This document shows, piece after piece, positions 36,729-44,763 of a stretch of DNA of 57,151 nt (position 1 is its first letter; each line of letters begins with the position of its first letter). Where the stretch lies: the NCBI RefSeq assembly GCF_001431625.1, contig NZ_LLXT01000116.1:1-57151 (forward strand), written 5' to 3'. This DNA is from Stenotrophomonas geniculata ATCC 19374 = JCM 13324. GTDB lineage: Bacteria; Pseudomonadota; Gammaproteobacteria; Xanthomonadales; Xanthomonadaceae. The notes beneath the pieces were generated by a model. It ran no database searches, had not been told where the DNA came from, and worked only from the letters and a program-made list of their open reading frames with translations. The position numbers were made by a program, and so were the translations under genes.

Positions 36729-39716
36729 ATGACCAAGACCCGTACACCCGGCCGCCACCCGCTGACCAGCGCTCTGCTCGTCGGCCTGCTTGCAGCGAGC
36801 TCGGCACCTGCCTTCGCGCAGGAAACCAATTCCAACCCGGTCGATCTTGACCGGGTCAGCGTGACCGGCTCGCGCATCGCGCGTACGGGCTTCGTGACAT
36901 CCTCGCCGGTTACCGCCATCACCGCCGAAGAAATCCGCCAGACCGGCGCGCTGACCATCAGCGACCTGATGAACAAGATGCCGCAGCTGGCACCTTCGTT
37001 CACCCTCGGCAACTCCACTCGCTACATCGGTACCGCCGGCCTGGGCCTGATGGACCTGCGCGGCATGGGCTACGACCGTACCCTGGTGCTGGTCAACGGC
37101 CGTCGCCATGTCGGTGCCAATCCCGGCAGCACCGCGGTCGACGTCAACACCATCCCGGTGGAGTGGATCGAGCGCGTTGAAGTCATCACCGGCGGCGCAT
37201 CGGCCATCTATGGCGCCGACGCCGTGGCCGGCGTGGTCAACTTCATCATGAAGAAGAACTACGAGGGCTTCGAGGCCCGCGCGCAGAAGGGTATTGCGGG
37301 CGAAGGCGGCTTCAATCGCGGCTTCGTGTCGGCTACCGCGGGCACCAATTTCGCCGACGGCCGAGGCAATGTCGCCGTGGCGGTCGAGTACAGCCAGCAG
37401 GATCGTTTCGGCCGTGGCGACCGTTCGATCGGTAAACGCTACGACGTGACCGTGCCCAATCCGAATTTCGATCGCACCAAGCCGCCGAGCGAGAGCAACC
37501 CGCAGACCGTCCTGGCCCGCCCGGGCGGCAACTACTCCACCTCCTACGGCGGTTCGTTCCAAGCCGGTGGCACGTTCGATTTCACCAAGCCCAACACCTA
37601 CCAGTACCGCTATCACTTCAATCCGGATGGCAGCTTCAGCCGCAACCGTTTCGATGGGCCAGTGGTCAGCCCTTCCTCGTGCGTCAACTGTGACTTCACC
37701 GATCTGAACGCTGTTGCCGACCTGCAGCCGAAGTTCGACCGCCTGAGCGTCAACACCGTCGCCCACTTCGACCTGAACGACAAGCACCGCCTGTTCTTCG
37801 AAGGCAAGTACACCAAGACGGAATCGACCTTCTTCGGCCAGCCCGCTTTCGACAACACCATCCGCATCCGTCGCGACAATGCTTTCATCAGCCCTGAGCT
37901 GGGCGCCCTGATGGATGCCAACGGTCTGACCCAGCTGCAGATAGCCCGATTCAATGTCGACGCGGGCCGCCGCGGCGAGGAAGTCAAGCGCGAGACCAAG
38001 CGCTTCGTCTTCGGCGTGGAAGGCATGTTCGGTGACAACTGGAGCTACGAGGCCTCTGGCAACTATGGCGAGACCGAGATCAACCGCGTCAACGTCAACA
38101 ACCGCATCAACGAGCGCTGGCAGGCCGGTCTGGACGCAGTCCGCGATTCCAGCGGCAAGATCGTCTGCCGTGTCGACCGCGATGCCAATGCCACCAACGC
38201 CAATGCCGGTGGCCGCGCTTACAACCGCGACCTGATCGGTTCGGGCTGCATTCCCTTCAGCATCTTCGGTGATGGCGCCGTGCCGCAGAATGCGGCCGAC
38301 TGGTTCAATACCCGTTCGCACTACTTCGGCAAACTGCAGCAGACCGTGTTCAGCGCGTCGGTGAGCAACAACGCGCTGTTCTCGCTGCCGGCCGGTGATG
38401 TCGGCATTGCGGCCGGCGCCGAGTACCGCAAGGAGAAGAGCCAGGAGCGTACCGATCCGCTGGCAGCCTCCGGTGCCACCTTCCTCAACGCCATCAACGG
38501 CGGTGGCGGTTCGTACAACGTCAAGGAAGTGTTCGCCGAAACCAACATCCCGCTGCTGGCCGACATCCCGGGCATCCGCCGACTGTCGCTGGATCTGGCT
38601 GGCCGCTATTCGGACTACAACACCATCGGTTCGACCAAGACCTGGAACGTCGGCCTGGACTGGGAAGTGATCCCGTCACTGCGCGTTCGCGGTACGTTGG
38701 CCAAGGCCATCCGCGCACCCAACATCGGCGAACTGTATGACGAGCAGTCGCAGAACTTCGCGACCATCGCCGACCCCTGCAACACCAACGCCACCAATTC
38801 GAACCGTCCGGGCACCGCTGGCGATCCGGCGCTGCGCGCCGCCAACTGCGCGGCTCTGGGCATTCCGGCAAACTGGGTTGACTCGTACAGCGCCAACCGT
38901 CCAGGCGTCAGCGGCGGCAATCCGAACCTGAAGCCGGAGCGCGCCGAGTCCACCTCGATTGGTTTCGTCTGGCAGCCGGAGTTCTTCGAAGGCTTCGGCA
39001 TGTCGGTCGACTACTGGCGTATCACCCTGAAGGACGCTATCGGTGCGGTCAACGCCCAAACCCTGGCAACCCGCTGTGTCGATTCGCCGGGGGGCATCAA
39101 CAACGCCTTCTGCGGCAACATCAAGCGCGCGCCGGTGGGCGGTGCGGTCGGTGCGAACGGTGCTGAGTTCCCGGCATACAGCATCTACGACTGGACTGCG
39201 ATCGCAGAGAACCTGGCCAAGAGCCGTCGTACCGGCATCGACCTGGAAATGAACTACGACTTCGGCATGTTTGGTGGCCACACCAACCTGCGCCTGGTCG
39301 GCACCCGCCTGCTGGAATCGCGTGAGTGGGAGTTCCAGGACTTCCCGAACGAATACAAGGAACGTTCGAACTACGTGACCAACCCGCGCTGGCGTGGCCA
39401 GTTCACCGCCAAGTACACGCTGGGCAACTTCCGCGCCAGCTGGGACATGGTGTACATCCACCGCAACCTGCGCGTGTTCCCGGAGAGCTACAACAGCAAT
39501 CCGGGTTCGCAGAGCCCGATCTGGAACCCGTCGTTCACCTATCACAACATGCAGGTCGGCTACAAAATGGCTGACTCCGGCGTAGAGGTGTACCTGGGCG
39601 TGGACAACGTGTTCGACAAGGATCCGCCGGTCAACTACTTCGGCGCGGACCTGGGCTCGGCGTACTACGACAACGTCGGCCGCTTCATGTACATGGGCGT
39701 CAACTACAAGTTCTGA
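36729..39716 (+). CDS. TonB-dependent outer-membrane receptor 2
   Basis: The 995-residue protein has a signal peptide (LTSALLVGLLAASSAPAFAQ), LDRVSVTGSRIAR, a plug (AEEIRQTGALTISDLMNKMP, TLVLVNGRRHVG, WIERVEVITGGASAIYGADA) and a barrel ending with FMYMGVNYKF. The sequence lineage differs from receptor 1, although both have the VTGS motif after the signal. It is larger than typical siderophore receptors and resembles the xanthomonad receptors for plant- or peptide-derived compounds; the adjacent M13 metallopeptidases suggest peptide use, by inference only. A terminator and a new promoter-like gap precede the next gene. Confidence 0.93.
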   Translation: MTKTRTPGRHPLTSALLVGLLAASSAPAFAQETNSNPVDLDRVSVTGSRIARTGFVTSSPVTAITAEEIRQTGALTISDLMNKMPQLAPSFTLGNSTRYIGTAGLGLMDLRGMGYDRTLVLVNGRRHVGANPGSTAVDVNTIPVEWIERVEVITGGASAIYGADAVAGVVNFIMKKNYEGFEARAQKGIAGEGGFNRGFVSATAGTNFADGRGNVAVAVEYSQQDRFGRGDRSIGKRYDVTVPNPNFDRTKPPSESNPQTVLARPGGNYSTSYGGSFQAGGTFDFTKPNTYQYRYHFNPDGSFSRNRFDGPVVSPSSCVNCDFTDLNAVADLQPKFDRLSVNTVAHFDLNDKHRLFFEGKYTKTESTFFGQPAFDNTIRIRRDNAFISPELGALMDANGLTQLQIARFNVDAGRRGEEVKRETKRFVFGVEGMFGDNWSYEASGNYGETEINRVNVNNRINERWQAGLDAVRDSSGKIVCRVDRDANATNANAGGRAYNRDLIGSGCIPFSIFGDGAVPQNAADWFNTRSHYFGKLQQTVFSASVSNNALFSLPAGDVGIAAGAEYRKEKSQERTDPLAASGATFLNAINGGGGSYNVKEVFAETNIPLLADIPGIRRLSLDLAGRYSDYNTIGSTKTWNVGLDWEVIPSLRVRGTLAKAIRAPNIGELYDEQSQNFATIADPCNTNATNSNRPGTAGDPALRAANCAALGIPANWVDSYSANRPGVSGGNPNLKPERAESTSIGFVWQPEFFEGFGMSVDYWRITLKDAIGAVNAQTLATRCVDSPGGINNAFCGNIKRAPVGGAVGANGAEFPAYSIYDWTAIAENLAKSRRTGIDLEMNYDFGMFGGHTNLRLVGTRLLESREWEFQDFPNEYKERSNYVTNPRWRGQFTAKYTLGNFRASWDMVYIHRNLRVFPESYNSNPGSQSPIWNPSFTYHNMQVGYKMADSGVEVYLGVDNVFDKDPPVNYFGADLGSAYYDNVGRFMYMGVNYKF

Positions 39717-39739
39717 TCCATCCACACTTGCAGCACCCC

Positions 39740-39772
39740 GACAGACCCGGCTTTTGCCGGGTCTGTCTTTTC
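39740..39772 (+). terminator. Terminator after receptor 2
   Basis: GACAGACCCGG and CCGGGTCTGTC pair around CTTTTG, followed by TTTTCC, 23 bp beyond the stop codon. Confidence 0.9.
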
Positions 39773-39906
39773 CGGGCCACGAAACGGCCCCCTTGCGCCC
39801 GGCCATGACCTTCGACACCCTTGCAGGGCAGGCCGGCGGCGTATCGTTCGGCCCACGGCCGTCCCCGCGGCCCTTCCCTGACTCACTCGGCCTGGAGGCC
39901 ATCAAA

Positions 39907-42009
39907 GTGACCCGTACTCCCAAGATCGTGCTGCTGACCCTGGCCGTTTCGGCCGCGCTGGTCGGCTGCGGCAAGAACGAAACCCCGGCCAAGGACGCCA
40001 ACGCCTCCACGCCGGCTGCGGCCGAAGCCACCCAGTACACCCTGGACGAGAGCAAGCTGCCGGCCTACAACGCCTTCCAGCCCAGCGATCTGGATACCAG
40101 CAAGGACGCCTGCGGCGCCTTCGGCGACTACGTCAACAGCAAGTGGCTGGCCGCCAATGAAATTCCGGGCGACCGCACCAGCTGGGGCGCGTTCACCATC
40201 CTCGACGAGCGTTCGGTGGCCGTGCAGCACCAGCTGGCTGAACAGGTCGCGCAGGTCAAGAACCCGAACCACATCGAGAAGATCGTCGGCGACCTGTGGG
40301 CCACCGGCATGGACGAGGCCAAGATCAATGCCCAGGGCATCGAGCCGCTGAAGGCCGACCTGACGGCGATCGACGGCCTGCAGGACAAGGCGGCCATCGC
40401 CGACTACCTGCGCAGCAGCGCGGCCAAGGGTGACAACGTCCTGTTTGGCTTCGGCGCCGAAGCCGACTTCAAGAACTCGGCCGTCAACCTGGCCTACGCC
40501 AGCCAGGGCGGCCTCGGCCTGCCGGACAGCACCTACTACACCGATGCCAAGAACGCCGACAAGCTGAAGGCCTACCAGGCGCACGTCGCCAAGGTGCTGG
40601 AGCTGTCCGGCGTCGCCGCTGCCGACGCTGCCAAGCAGGCCGAGGACGTGGTCAAGTTCGAGACCCGCCTGGCCAAGGCCTCCAAGTCGCGCGTCGAGCT
40701 GTCGCGCAACGTCGAGCTGTACTACAACCCGGTCACCCTGGCCGACGCCGACAAGCTGACCCCGAACTTCAGCTGGACCGAGTTCTTCAAGTCGCAGGGC
40801 GTGGCCGCACCGGAGAAGTTCTCGCTGGCGATGCCGGCCTTCCATGAGGAAGTGAGCAAGGCACTGGGCGACACAGATCCGTCGGTGTGGCGTGCCTACC
40901 TGCGCTTCCACACCGTGGACAGCGCCTCGCCGTATCTGGCCGACGCCTTCGTGCAGGAGAACTACGAGTTCTACGGCAAGACCCTCAACGGCCAGAAGGA
41001 ACAGAAGCCGCGCTGGAAGCGCGTGCTGGGCACCATCGAGAACGATGCCGGCGAAGCCTTCGGCCAGCTGTACGTGAAGGTTGCCTTCTCGCCGGAAGCC
41101 AAGGCGAAGATGGAAGAGCTGGTGAAGAACCTGGCCGCCTCGCTGAAGGAACGCATCCAGGGCCTGAGCTGGATGAGCGATGAAACCAAGGCCAAGGCCA
41201 TCGCCAAGTGGGAAACCTTCACCCCGAAGATCGGTTACCCGGACAAGTGGCGTGACTGGGCGGGCCTGCAGACCCAGCGCGACAGCTACCTGGGCAATGT
41301 GCGCGCGGCCAGCGAGTTCAACTACAAGTTCAACCTGTCCAAGATCGGCAAGCCGGTGGACAAGACCGAGTGGGGCATGACCCCGCAGACGGTCAACGCC
41401 TACTACAACCCGCTGCAGAACGAGATCGTGTTCCCGGCCGCCATCCTGCAGCCGCCGTTCTTTGACCCGAAGGCCGATGACGCGCTGAACTACGGCGGCA
41501 TCGGTGCGGTGATCGGCCACGAGATGACCCACGGTTACGACGACCAGGGCGCACGCTTCGGGCCGACCGGCAACATGGAAGACTGGTGGACCGCCGCTGA
41601 CAAGAAGAACTTCGAAGGCCTGACCGGCAAGCTGGTCAAGCAGTTCGACCAGTACAAGGTCGACGGCCAGGCCGTGAACGGCCACCTGACCCTGGGCGAG
41701 AACATCGCCGACCTGGGTGGCCTGGCTACCGCCTACGACGCGCTGCAGAAGGCCTCCGCCGGCAAGGAAGATGCAAAGGTCGATGGCTTCACCCGTGACC
41801 AGCGCTTCTTCTTCAACTGGGCTACCGTGTGGCGCACCAAGTACACCCCGGAAAACGCCAAGGTCCGCCTCGCGACCGACCCGCACGCGCCGGCGCAGTT
41901 CCGCGCCATGGGTGCGCCGTCGAACCTGCCGACCTTCGCCGCGGCATTCCAGTGCAAGGCCGGTTCGCCGATGGCCCGCACTGGTGAGCAGCAGGTGGTG
42001 ATCTGGTAA
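39907..42009 (+). CDS. M13-family zinc metallopeptidase lipoprotein, catalytically intact
   Basis: The 700-residue protein is a neprilysin/PepO-type endopeptidase that cleaves short peptides. It starts at GTG 39907, with GGAGG seven bases upstream, giving a lipoprotein signal (LLTLAVSAALVGC, Cys 21). The N-terminal M13 domain is followed by the active site: VNAYYNP (substrate-binding NA-x-Y), the zinc motif HEMTH (538-542), GENIADLGGL (third zinc ligand Glu 598, Asp 602) and the C-terminal CKAG..VVIW. It is probably periplasmic, attached to a membrane. It may process peptides imported through the neighbouring receptors. A second M13 gene follows, with its active site altered. Confidence 0.93.
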   Translation: MTRTPKIVLLTLAVSAALVGCGKNETPAKDANASTPAAAEATQYTLDESKLPAYNAFQPSDLDTSKDACGAFGDYVNSKWLAANEIPGDRTSWGAFTILDERSVAVQHQLAEQVAQVKNPNHIEKIVGDLWATGMDEAKINAQGIEPLKADLTAIDGLQDKAAIADYLRSSAAKGDNVLFGFGAEADFKNSAVNLAYASQGGLGLPDSTYYTDAKNADKLKAYQAHVAKVLELSGVAAADAAKQAEDVVKFETRLAKASKSRVELSRNVELYYNPVTLADADKLTPNFSWTEFFKSQGVAAPEKFSLAMPAFHEEVSKALGDTDPSVWRAYLRFHTVDSASPYLADAFVQENYEFYGKTLNGQKEQKPRWKRVLGTIENDAGEAFGQLYVKVAFSPEAKAKMEELVKNLAASLKERIQGLSWMSDETKAKAIAKWETFTPKIGYPDKWRDWAGLQTQRDSYLGNVRAASEFNYKFNLSKIGKPVDKTEWGMTPQTVNAYYNPLQNEIVFPAAILQPPFFDPKADDALNYGGIGAVIGHEMTHGYDDQGARFGPTGNMEDWWTAADKKNFEGLTGKLVKQFDQYKVDGQAVNGHLTLGENIADLGGLATAYDALQKASAGKEDAKVDGFTRDQRFFFNWATVWRTKYTPENAKVRLATDPHAPAQFRAMGAPSNLPTFAAAFQCKAGSPMARTGEQQVVIW

Positions 42010-42040
42010 GCCACGGCTGACGCCAAGGCAGACCTGCAGA

Positions 42041-42068
42041 GGCCCGGGAATTCCCGGGCCTTTGTTAT
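42041..42068 (+). terminator. Terminator after the first M13 gene
   Basis: GGCCCGGGAATTCCCGGGCC forms a perfect palindrome followed by TTTGTT, about 30 bp past the stop codon. Confidence 0.88.
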
Positions 42069-42083
42069 TCTGGGGTGTCTTTC

Positions 42084-42145
42084 ATCCACGCATGGCGTGG
42101 ATCTACTGATCCCGGCGCTCCCCGGTAGCTGCCGACCTTGGTCGG
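42084..42145. repeat. Two GTAG-type palindromes with different cores
   Basis: ATCCACGCATGGCGTGGATCTAC (42084-42106) is an inverted GTAG unit with a different stem from the SMAG units, and GTAGCTGCCGACCTTGGTCGGC (from 42125) is another. Both lie between the M13 genes. Confidence 0.8.
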
Positions 42146-42190
42146 CGAATGCACCGCGACGCGTGCATGCCGCGTCGATGCCCGGCTTGC

Positions 42191-42196
42191 TATAGT
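42191..42196 (+). promoter_or_regulatory. Candidate -10 of the second M13 gene
   Basis: TATAGT lies 36 bases upstream of the ATG, in GCTTGCTATAGTGCG. No good -35 hexamer stands at 17 bp, so this is tentative. Confidence 0.3.
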
Positions 42197-42231
42197 GCGC
42201 GCGCCCTCAATCCATCACGGATTCGTTCCAC

Positions 42232-44238
42232 ATGCCCAACTTCCGTCCGCTTGCCATCGCCCTGGGCATCAGCCTGGCGACCCTGGTCCCGACCCACGAC
42301 GCGTTCGCTGCCAAGAAAAAGGCCGCGCGTGCCCCGGCTGTCAGTGCCCAGTGCAGCGACTTCTATGACGCCACCAATGCAGGCTGGCTGAAGGCCAACC
42401 CGGTGCCGCAGACCGGCGCCACCACCGCGCTGGGCCAGCTTGTCGACCGCAGCCGCCAGCAGCAGCGTGAACTGCTCGACGCCGCGATGAAGGCGCCGCA
42501 GGGCAACGTGCAGAAACTGCTGGGTGACTTCTGGGCCAGCGGCCTGGACGAAGCCGCCGTGGAAGCAGACGGCTCCAACCCGATCGCCCCGCTGCTGACC
42601 CGCATCAATGCCATCAAGAAGGCCAAGGATGTGCCGGCCTCGATCGCCGCACTGCACCAGGTCGGCATCCCGGTGGCATTCAACTTCGGCCCGGACGTGG
42701 ACCTGAAGGCGCTGGACCGCCACATCGGCTACTTCATGCAGGGCGGCATGGGCCTGCCGGACCCGGCGTTCTATACCCGCAGCGACGCCGACACCGTGGC
42801 GCTGATGGGCCGCTACCGCAACTACGTCAAGCAGATCCTGGCGCTGACCGGCACCCCGGCTGCCAAGCTGGATGCCGAGTCGCAGGCGGTGATCGCGCTG
42901 GAAACCGAGCTGGCACGCAATGCGCAGTCGCTGGCCGGCATCAACAACCCGTTCAACAACTACGCGCCGATCTCCACCAAGGAGCTCAACAGCCGCTACC
43001 GCAACCTGCAGCTGGATGCCTTCCTGAAGGCACAGGGCGTGGATGACGACCTGGTCTCGCTGGCCGACCCGGGCCTGTTCAAGCAGCTCGACGGCATGGT
43101 CACCAAGCTCAAGCCGGACCAGTGGAAGGCCTACCTGCGCTGGCGCGTGGGCGACTCGATGGCACCGTACCTGTCCAAGGCCTATCGCGACGCCGAGTTC
43201 GAATTCCGCGGCCGCGTGCTGCGTGGCGAAACCCTGCCGCCGCAGCGCTGGGAAGATGTGCTGGAGGCGATCAACGTGGCCGCCGGCCCGATGGTCGGTC
43301 GCGAGTACGCTGCCCGTTACCTGTCCGCCGAAGATCGCCGCCAGGCGGCGTGGATCGTCGACAAGGTGCGCGAAGTGCAGATCGAGGCGGTCAAGAACAG
43401 CAGCTGGATGAGCGCCGAAGCCAAGACCGAAGCGCAGGCCAAGCTGGCCGCGCTGAAGATCGAGATCGGCACCCCGCTGCGCGACCTCGACTACAGCGTG
43501 CAGCCGATGGGCCGCGGCTCGTTCGGCGGCAACATGCTGATTGCTTCGACCTGGCGCCATCGCGAAGAAATGAAGCGCATCGGCAAGGGCAACGCCGACC
43601 GTCGCTGGGACGTGCTGCCGCAGCAGCCGTCGCTGGCCTACGACCTGGCGCAGAACCGCCTGATCGTCACCGCCGCGATCCTGCAGGGCCCGGTGTTCAA
43701 CGCCAAGGCCGATGCTGCCGACAAGTTCGGCAGCTTCGGTGGCCTGGTCGGCCATGAGCTGACCCGCGCGATCGATGCCAAGGGCGCGCTGGTCGACGCC
43801 AAGGGCGAGCTGCGCAGCTGGTGGACCCCGGCCGACAAGACCGCCTGGACCCTGCTCGGCAGCCGCGTGGCCGCGCAGTACAGCGCCTACGATTTCCCAG
43901 GCGTGAAGGGTGCCAAGGTCAACGGCACGCTCACCCAGGAAGAGAACCTGGCCGACATCGCAGGCCTGGAACTGGCCTGGGCGGCGTATGTCGCGCAGGA
44001 GCCGAAGGCCAAGCAGGCGCAGCAGCAGGGCTTCTTCCGCGCCTGGTCTGCACTGTGGGCGCAGCAGCTGGCGCCGAACGAGGCCGTGCGCCGCCTGACC
44101 GCCGACATCCGCGCACCGGGCCTGTGGCGCAGCAACGGCACGCTGGCCAACCTGCCAGCGTTCGGTGCTACTTTCAGCTGCAAGGCCGGCCAGCCGATGC
44201 AGCGCAGCGAAGCGGAACAGATCAAGGTCTGGCGCTGA
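42232..44238 (+). CDS. M13-family peptidase paralogue with altered zinc site (HELTR), probable pseudopeptidase
   Basis: The 668-residue protein has a signal peptide (LAIALGISLATLV..AFA) rather than a lipobox, then a full M13 fold that aligns with its upstream neighbour. The zinc motif is HELTR (His508-Glu509-Leu-Thr-Arg512): the second zinc His is Arg, encoded by CGC at 43765-43767. The NA-x-Y substrate motif of the neighbour is replaced by SLAYDLAQNRL. The third-ligand region EENLADIAGL (Glu571, Asp575) is kept, as is the C-terminal CKAG..KVWR. Loss of a zinc ligand predicts little or no peptidase activity. It may bind peptides or regulate the active paralogue. The reading frame is intact, arguing against simple decay. 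Confidence 0.88.
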   Translation: MPNFRPLAIALGISLATLVPTHDAFAAKKKAARAPAVSAQCSDFYDATNAGWLKANPVPQTGATTALGQLVDRSRQQQRELLDAAMKAPQGNVQKLLGDFWASGLDEAAVEADGSNPIAPLLTRINAIKKAKDVPASIAALHQVGIPVAFNFGPDVDLKALDRHIGYFMQGGMGLPDPAFYTRSDADTVALMGRYRNYVKQILALTGTPAAKLDAESQAVIALETELARNAQSLAGINNPFNNYAPISTKELNSRYRNLQLDAFLKAQGVDDDLVSLADPGLFKQLDGMVTKLKPDQWKAYLRWRVGDSMAPYLSKAYRDAEFEFRGRVLRGETLPPQRWEDVLEAINVAAGPMVGREYAARYLSAEDRRQAAWIVDKVREVQIEAVKNSSWMSAEAKTEAQAKLAALKIEIGTPLRDLDYSVQPMGRGSFGGNMLIASTWRHREEMKRIGKGNADRRWDVLPQQPSLAYDLAQNRLIVTAAILQGPVFNAKADAADKFGSFGGLVGHELTRAIDAKGALVDAKGELRSWWTPADKTAWTLLGSRVAAQYSAYDFPGVKGAKVNGTLTQEENLADIAGLELAWAAYVAQEPKAKQAQQQGFFRAWSALWAQQLAPNEAVRRLTADIRAPGLWRSNGTLANLPAFGATFSCKAGQPMQRSEAEQIKVWR

Positions 44239-44256
44239 TCATGCGGTTGTAGCGGC

Positions 44257-44644
44257 TGACCCGTCCTGCCATAGGTTGACACCTATGGGGTGGATGATCT
44301 GGCCGCCCTCAGGCGGCCAAAGACGCCCGATGCACCGCATCGGGCGTCTGCATTTTAAGGGACAGATGGGGTCGCTCCGCGTTATAGACCTCCACTGCCT
44401 CAGCCACCATCTGCCGGGCCTGTCCCAAGGTCCCGTGGGCGACGAAGCAGAAATTCTCCTTTGAGTATCCCGTTGATCCGTTCCGCCAGCGCCTTTTTGT
44501 AGGTCAGTTCCCCGCGCTCCACCTGGTCGACCACCGACAGCTTGAAGGCCAGAGAATAGTCCCGTTGGCTGCGCCTGATTGTTGATTTCATTGAACATTC
44601 CTTTTCCGTAGGGAAGAGGTGTCAACCCAATTCAGGACGGGTCA
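44257..44644. mobile_element. Internally deleted IS3-family element with terminal repeats and 3-bp target duplication
   Basis: The element is 388 bp. Its ends are imperfect 28-bp inverted repeats (TGACCCGTCCTG..GGTTGACACCT at the left; the mirrored sequence at 44617-44644), and both flanks carry GGC, a 3-bp direct repeat typical of IS3-family insertion. Inside, the start of an OrfA-like gene is joined to the end of an OrfB-like transposase, so the catalytic middle is missing. It cannot move itself but could be moved by a related intact element. It lies 18 bp after the second M13 gene. Confidence 0.85.
44309..44591 (-). pseudogene. Fused IS3 orfA/orfB transposase remnant
   Basis: From ATG 44591 the peptide MKSTIRRSQRDYSLAFKLSV with QVERGELTYKKA is the start of an IS3-type OrfA. 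It then runs into AERINGILKGEF, a C-terminal piece of the OrfB integrase. After that the frame shifts by one base; the adjacent frame restores QMVAEAVEVYNAERPHLSL and ends at 44309. The DDE core is deleted, and the extra base near CCTTGGGACAGG breaks what remains. This is a dead remnant. Confidence 0.82.
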
Positions 44645-44648
44645 GGCA

Positions 44649-44685
44649 ACAGGAAAAGGGCGCCTTCAGGGCGCCCTTTTCCTGT
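44649..44685. terminator. Long palindromic terminator displaced by the IS relic
   Basis: ACAGGAAAAGGGCGCC and GGCGCCCTTTTCCTGT are perfectly complementary around a short loop, with T and A tracts inside the stem that suit termination in both directions. It now lies 410 bp past the second M13 stop but begins only five bases after the IS end, so it was probably the M13 terminator before the insertion. Confidence 0.8.
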
Positions 44686-44696
44686 GCCAGTCACTC

Positions 44697-44730
44697 CAAA
44701 AAAAGGACCCCGGCAATGCCGGGGTCCCAC
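44697..44730 (-). terminator. Terminator of receptor 3
   Basis: On the minus strand GGGACCCCGGCATTGCCGGGGTCC is a strong hairpin followed by a run of eight T, about 34 bp past the receptor's stop. Confidence 0.92.
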
Positions 44731-44763
44731 TCATCTCATGGAGAGGTCGACACGCGACTACGA

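Noticed and set aside
39883..41886. A 667-codon minus-strand frame opposite the first M13 gene
   Set aside because: The M13 protein has a complete active site and lipobox; the antisense frame has no motif.
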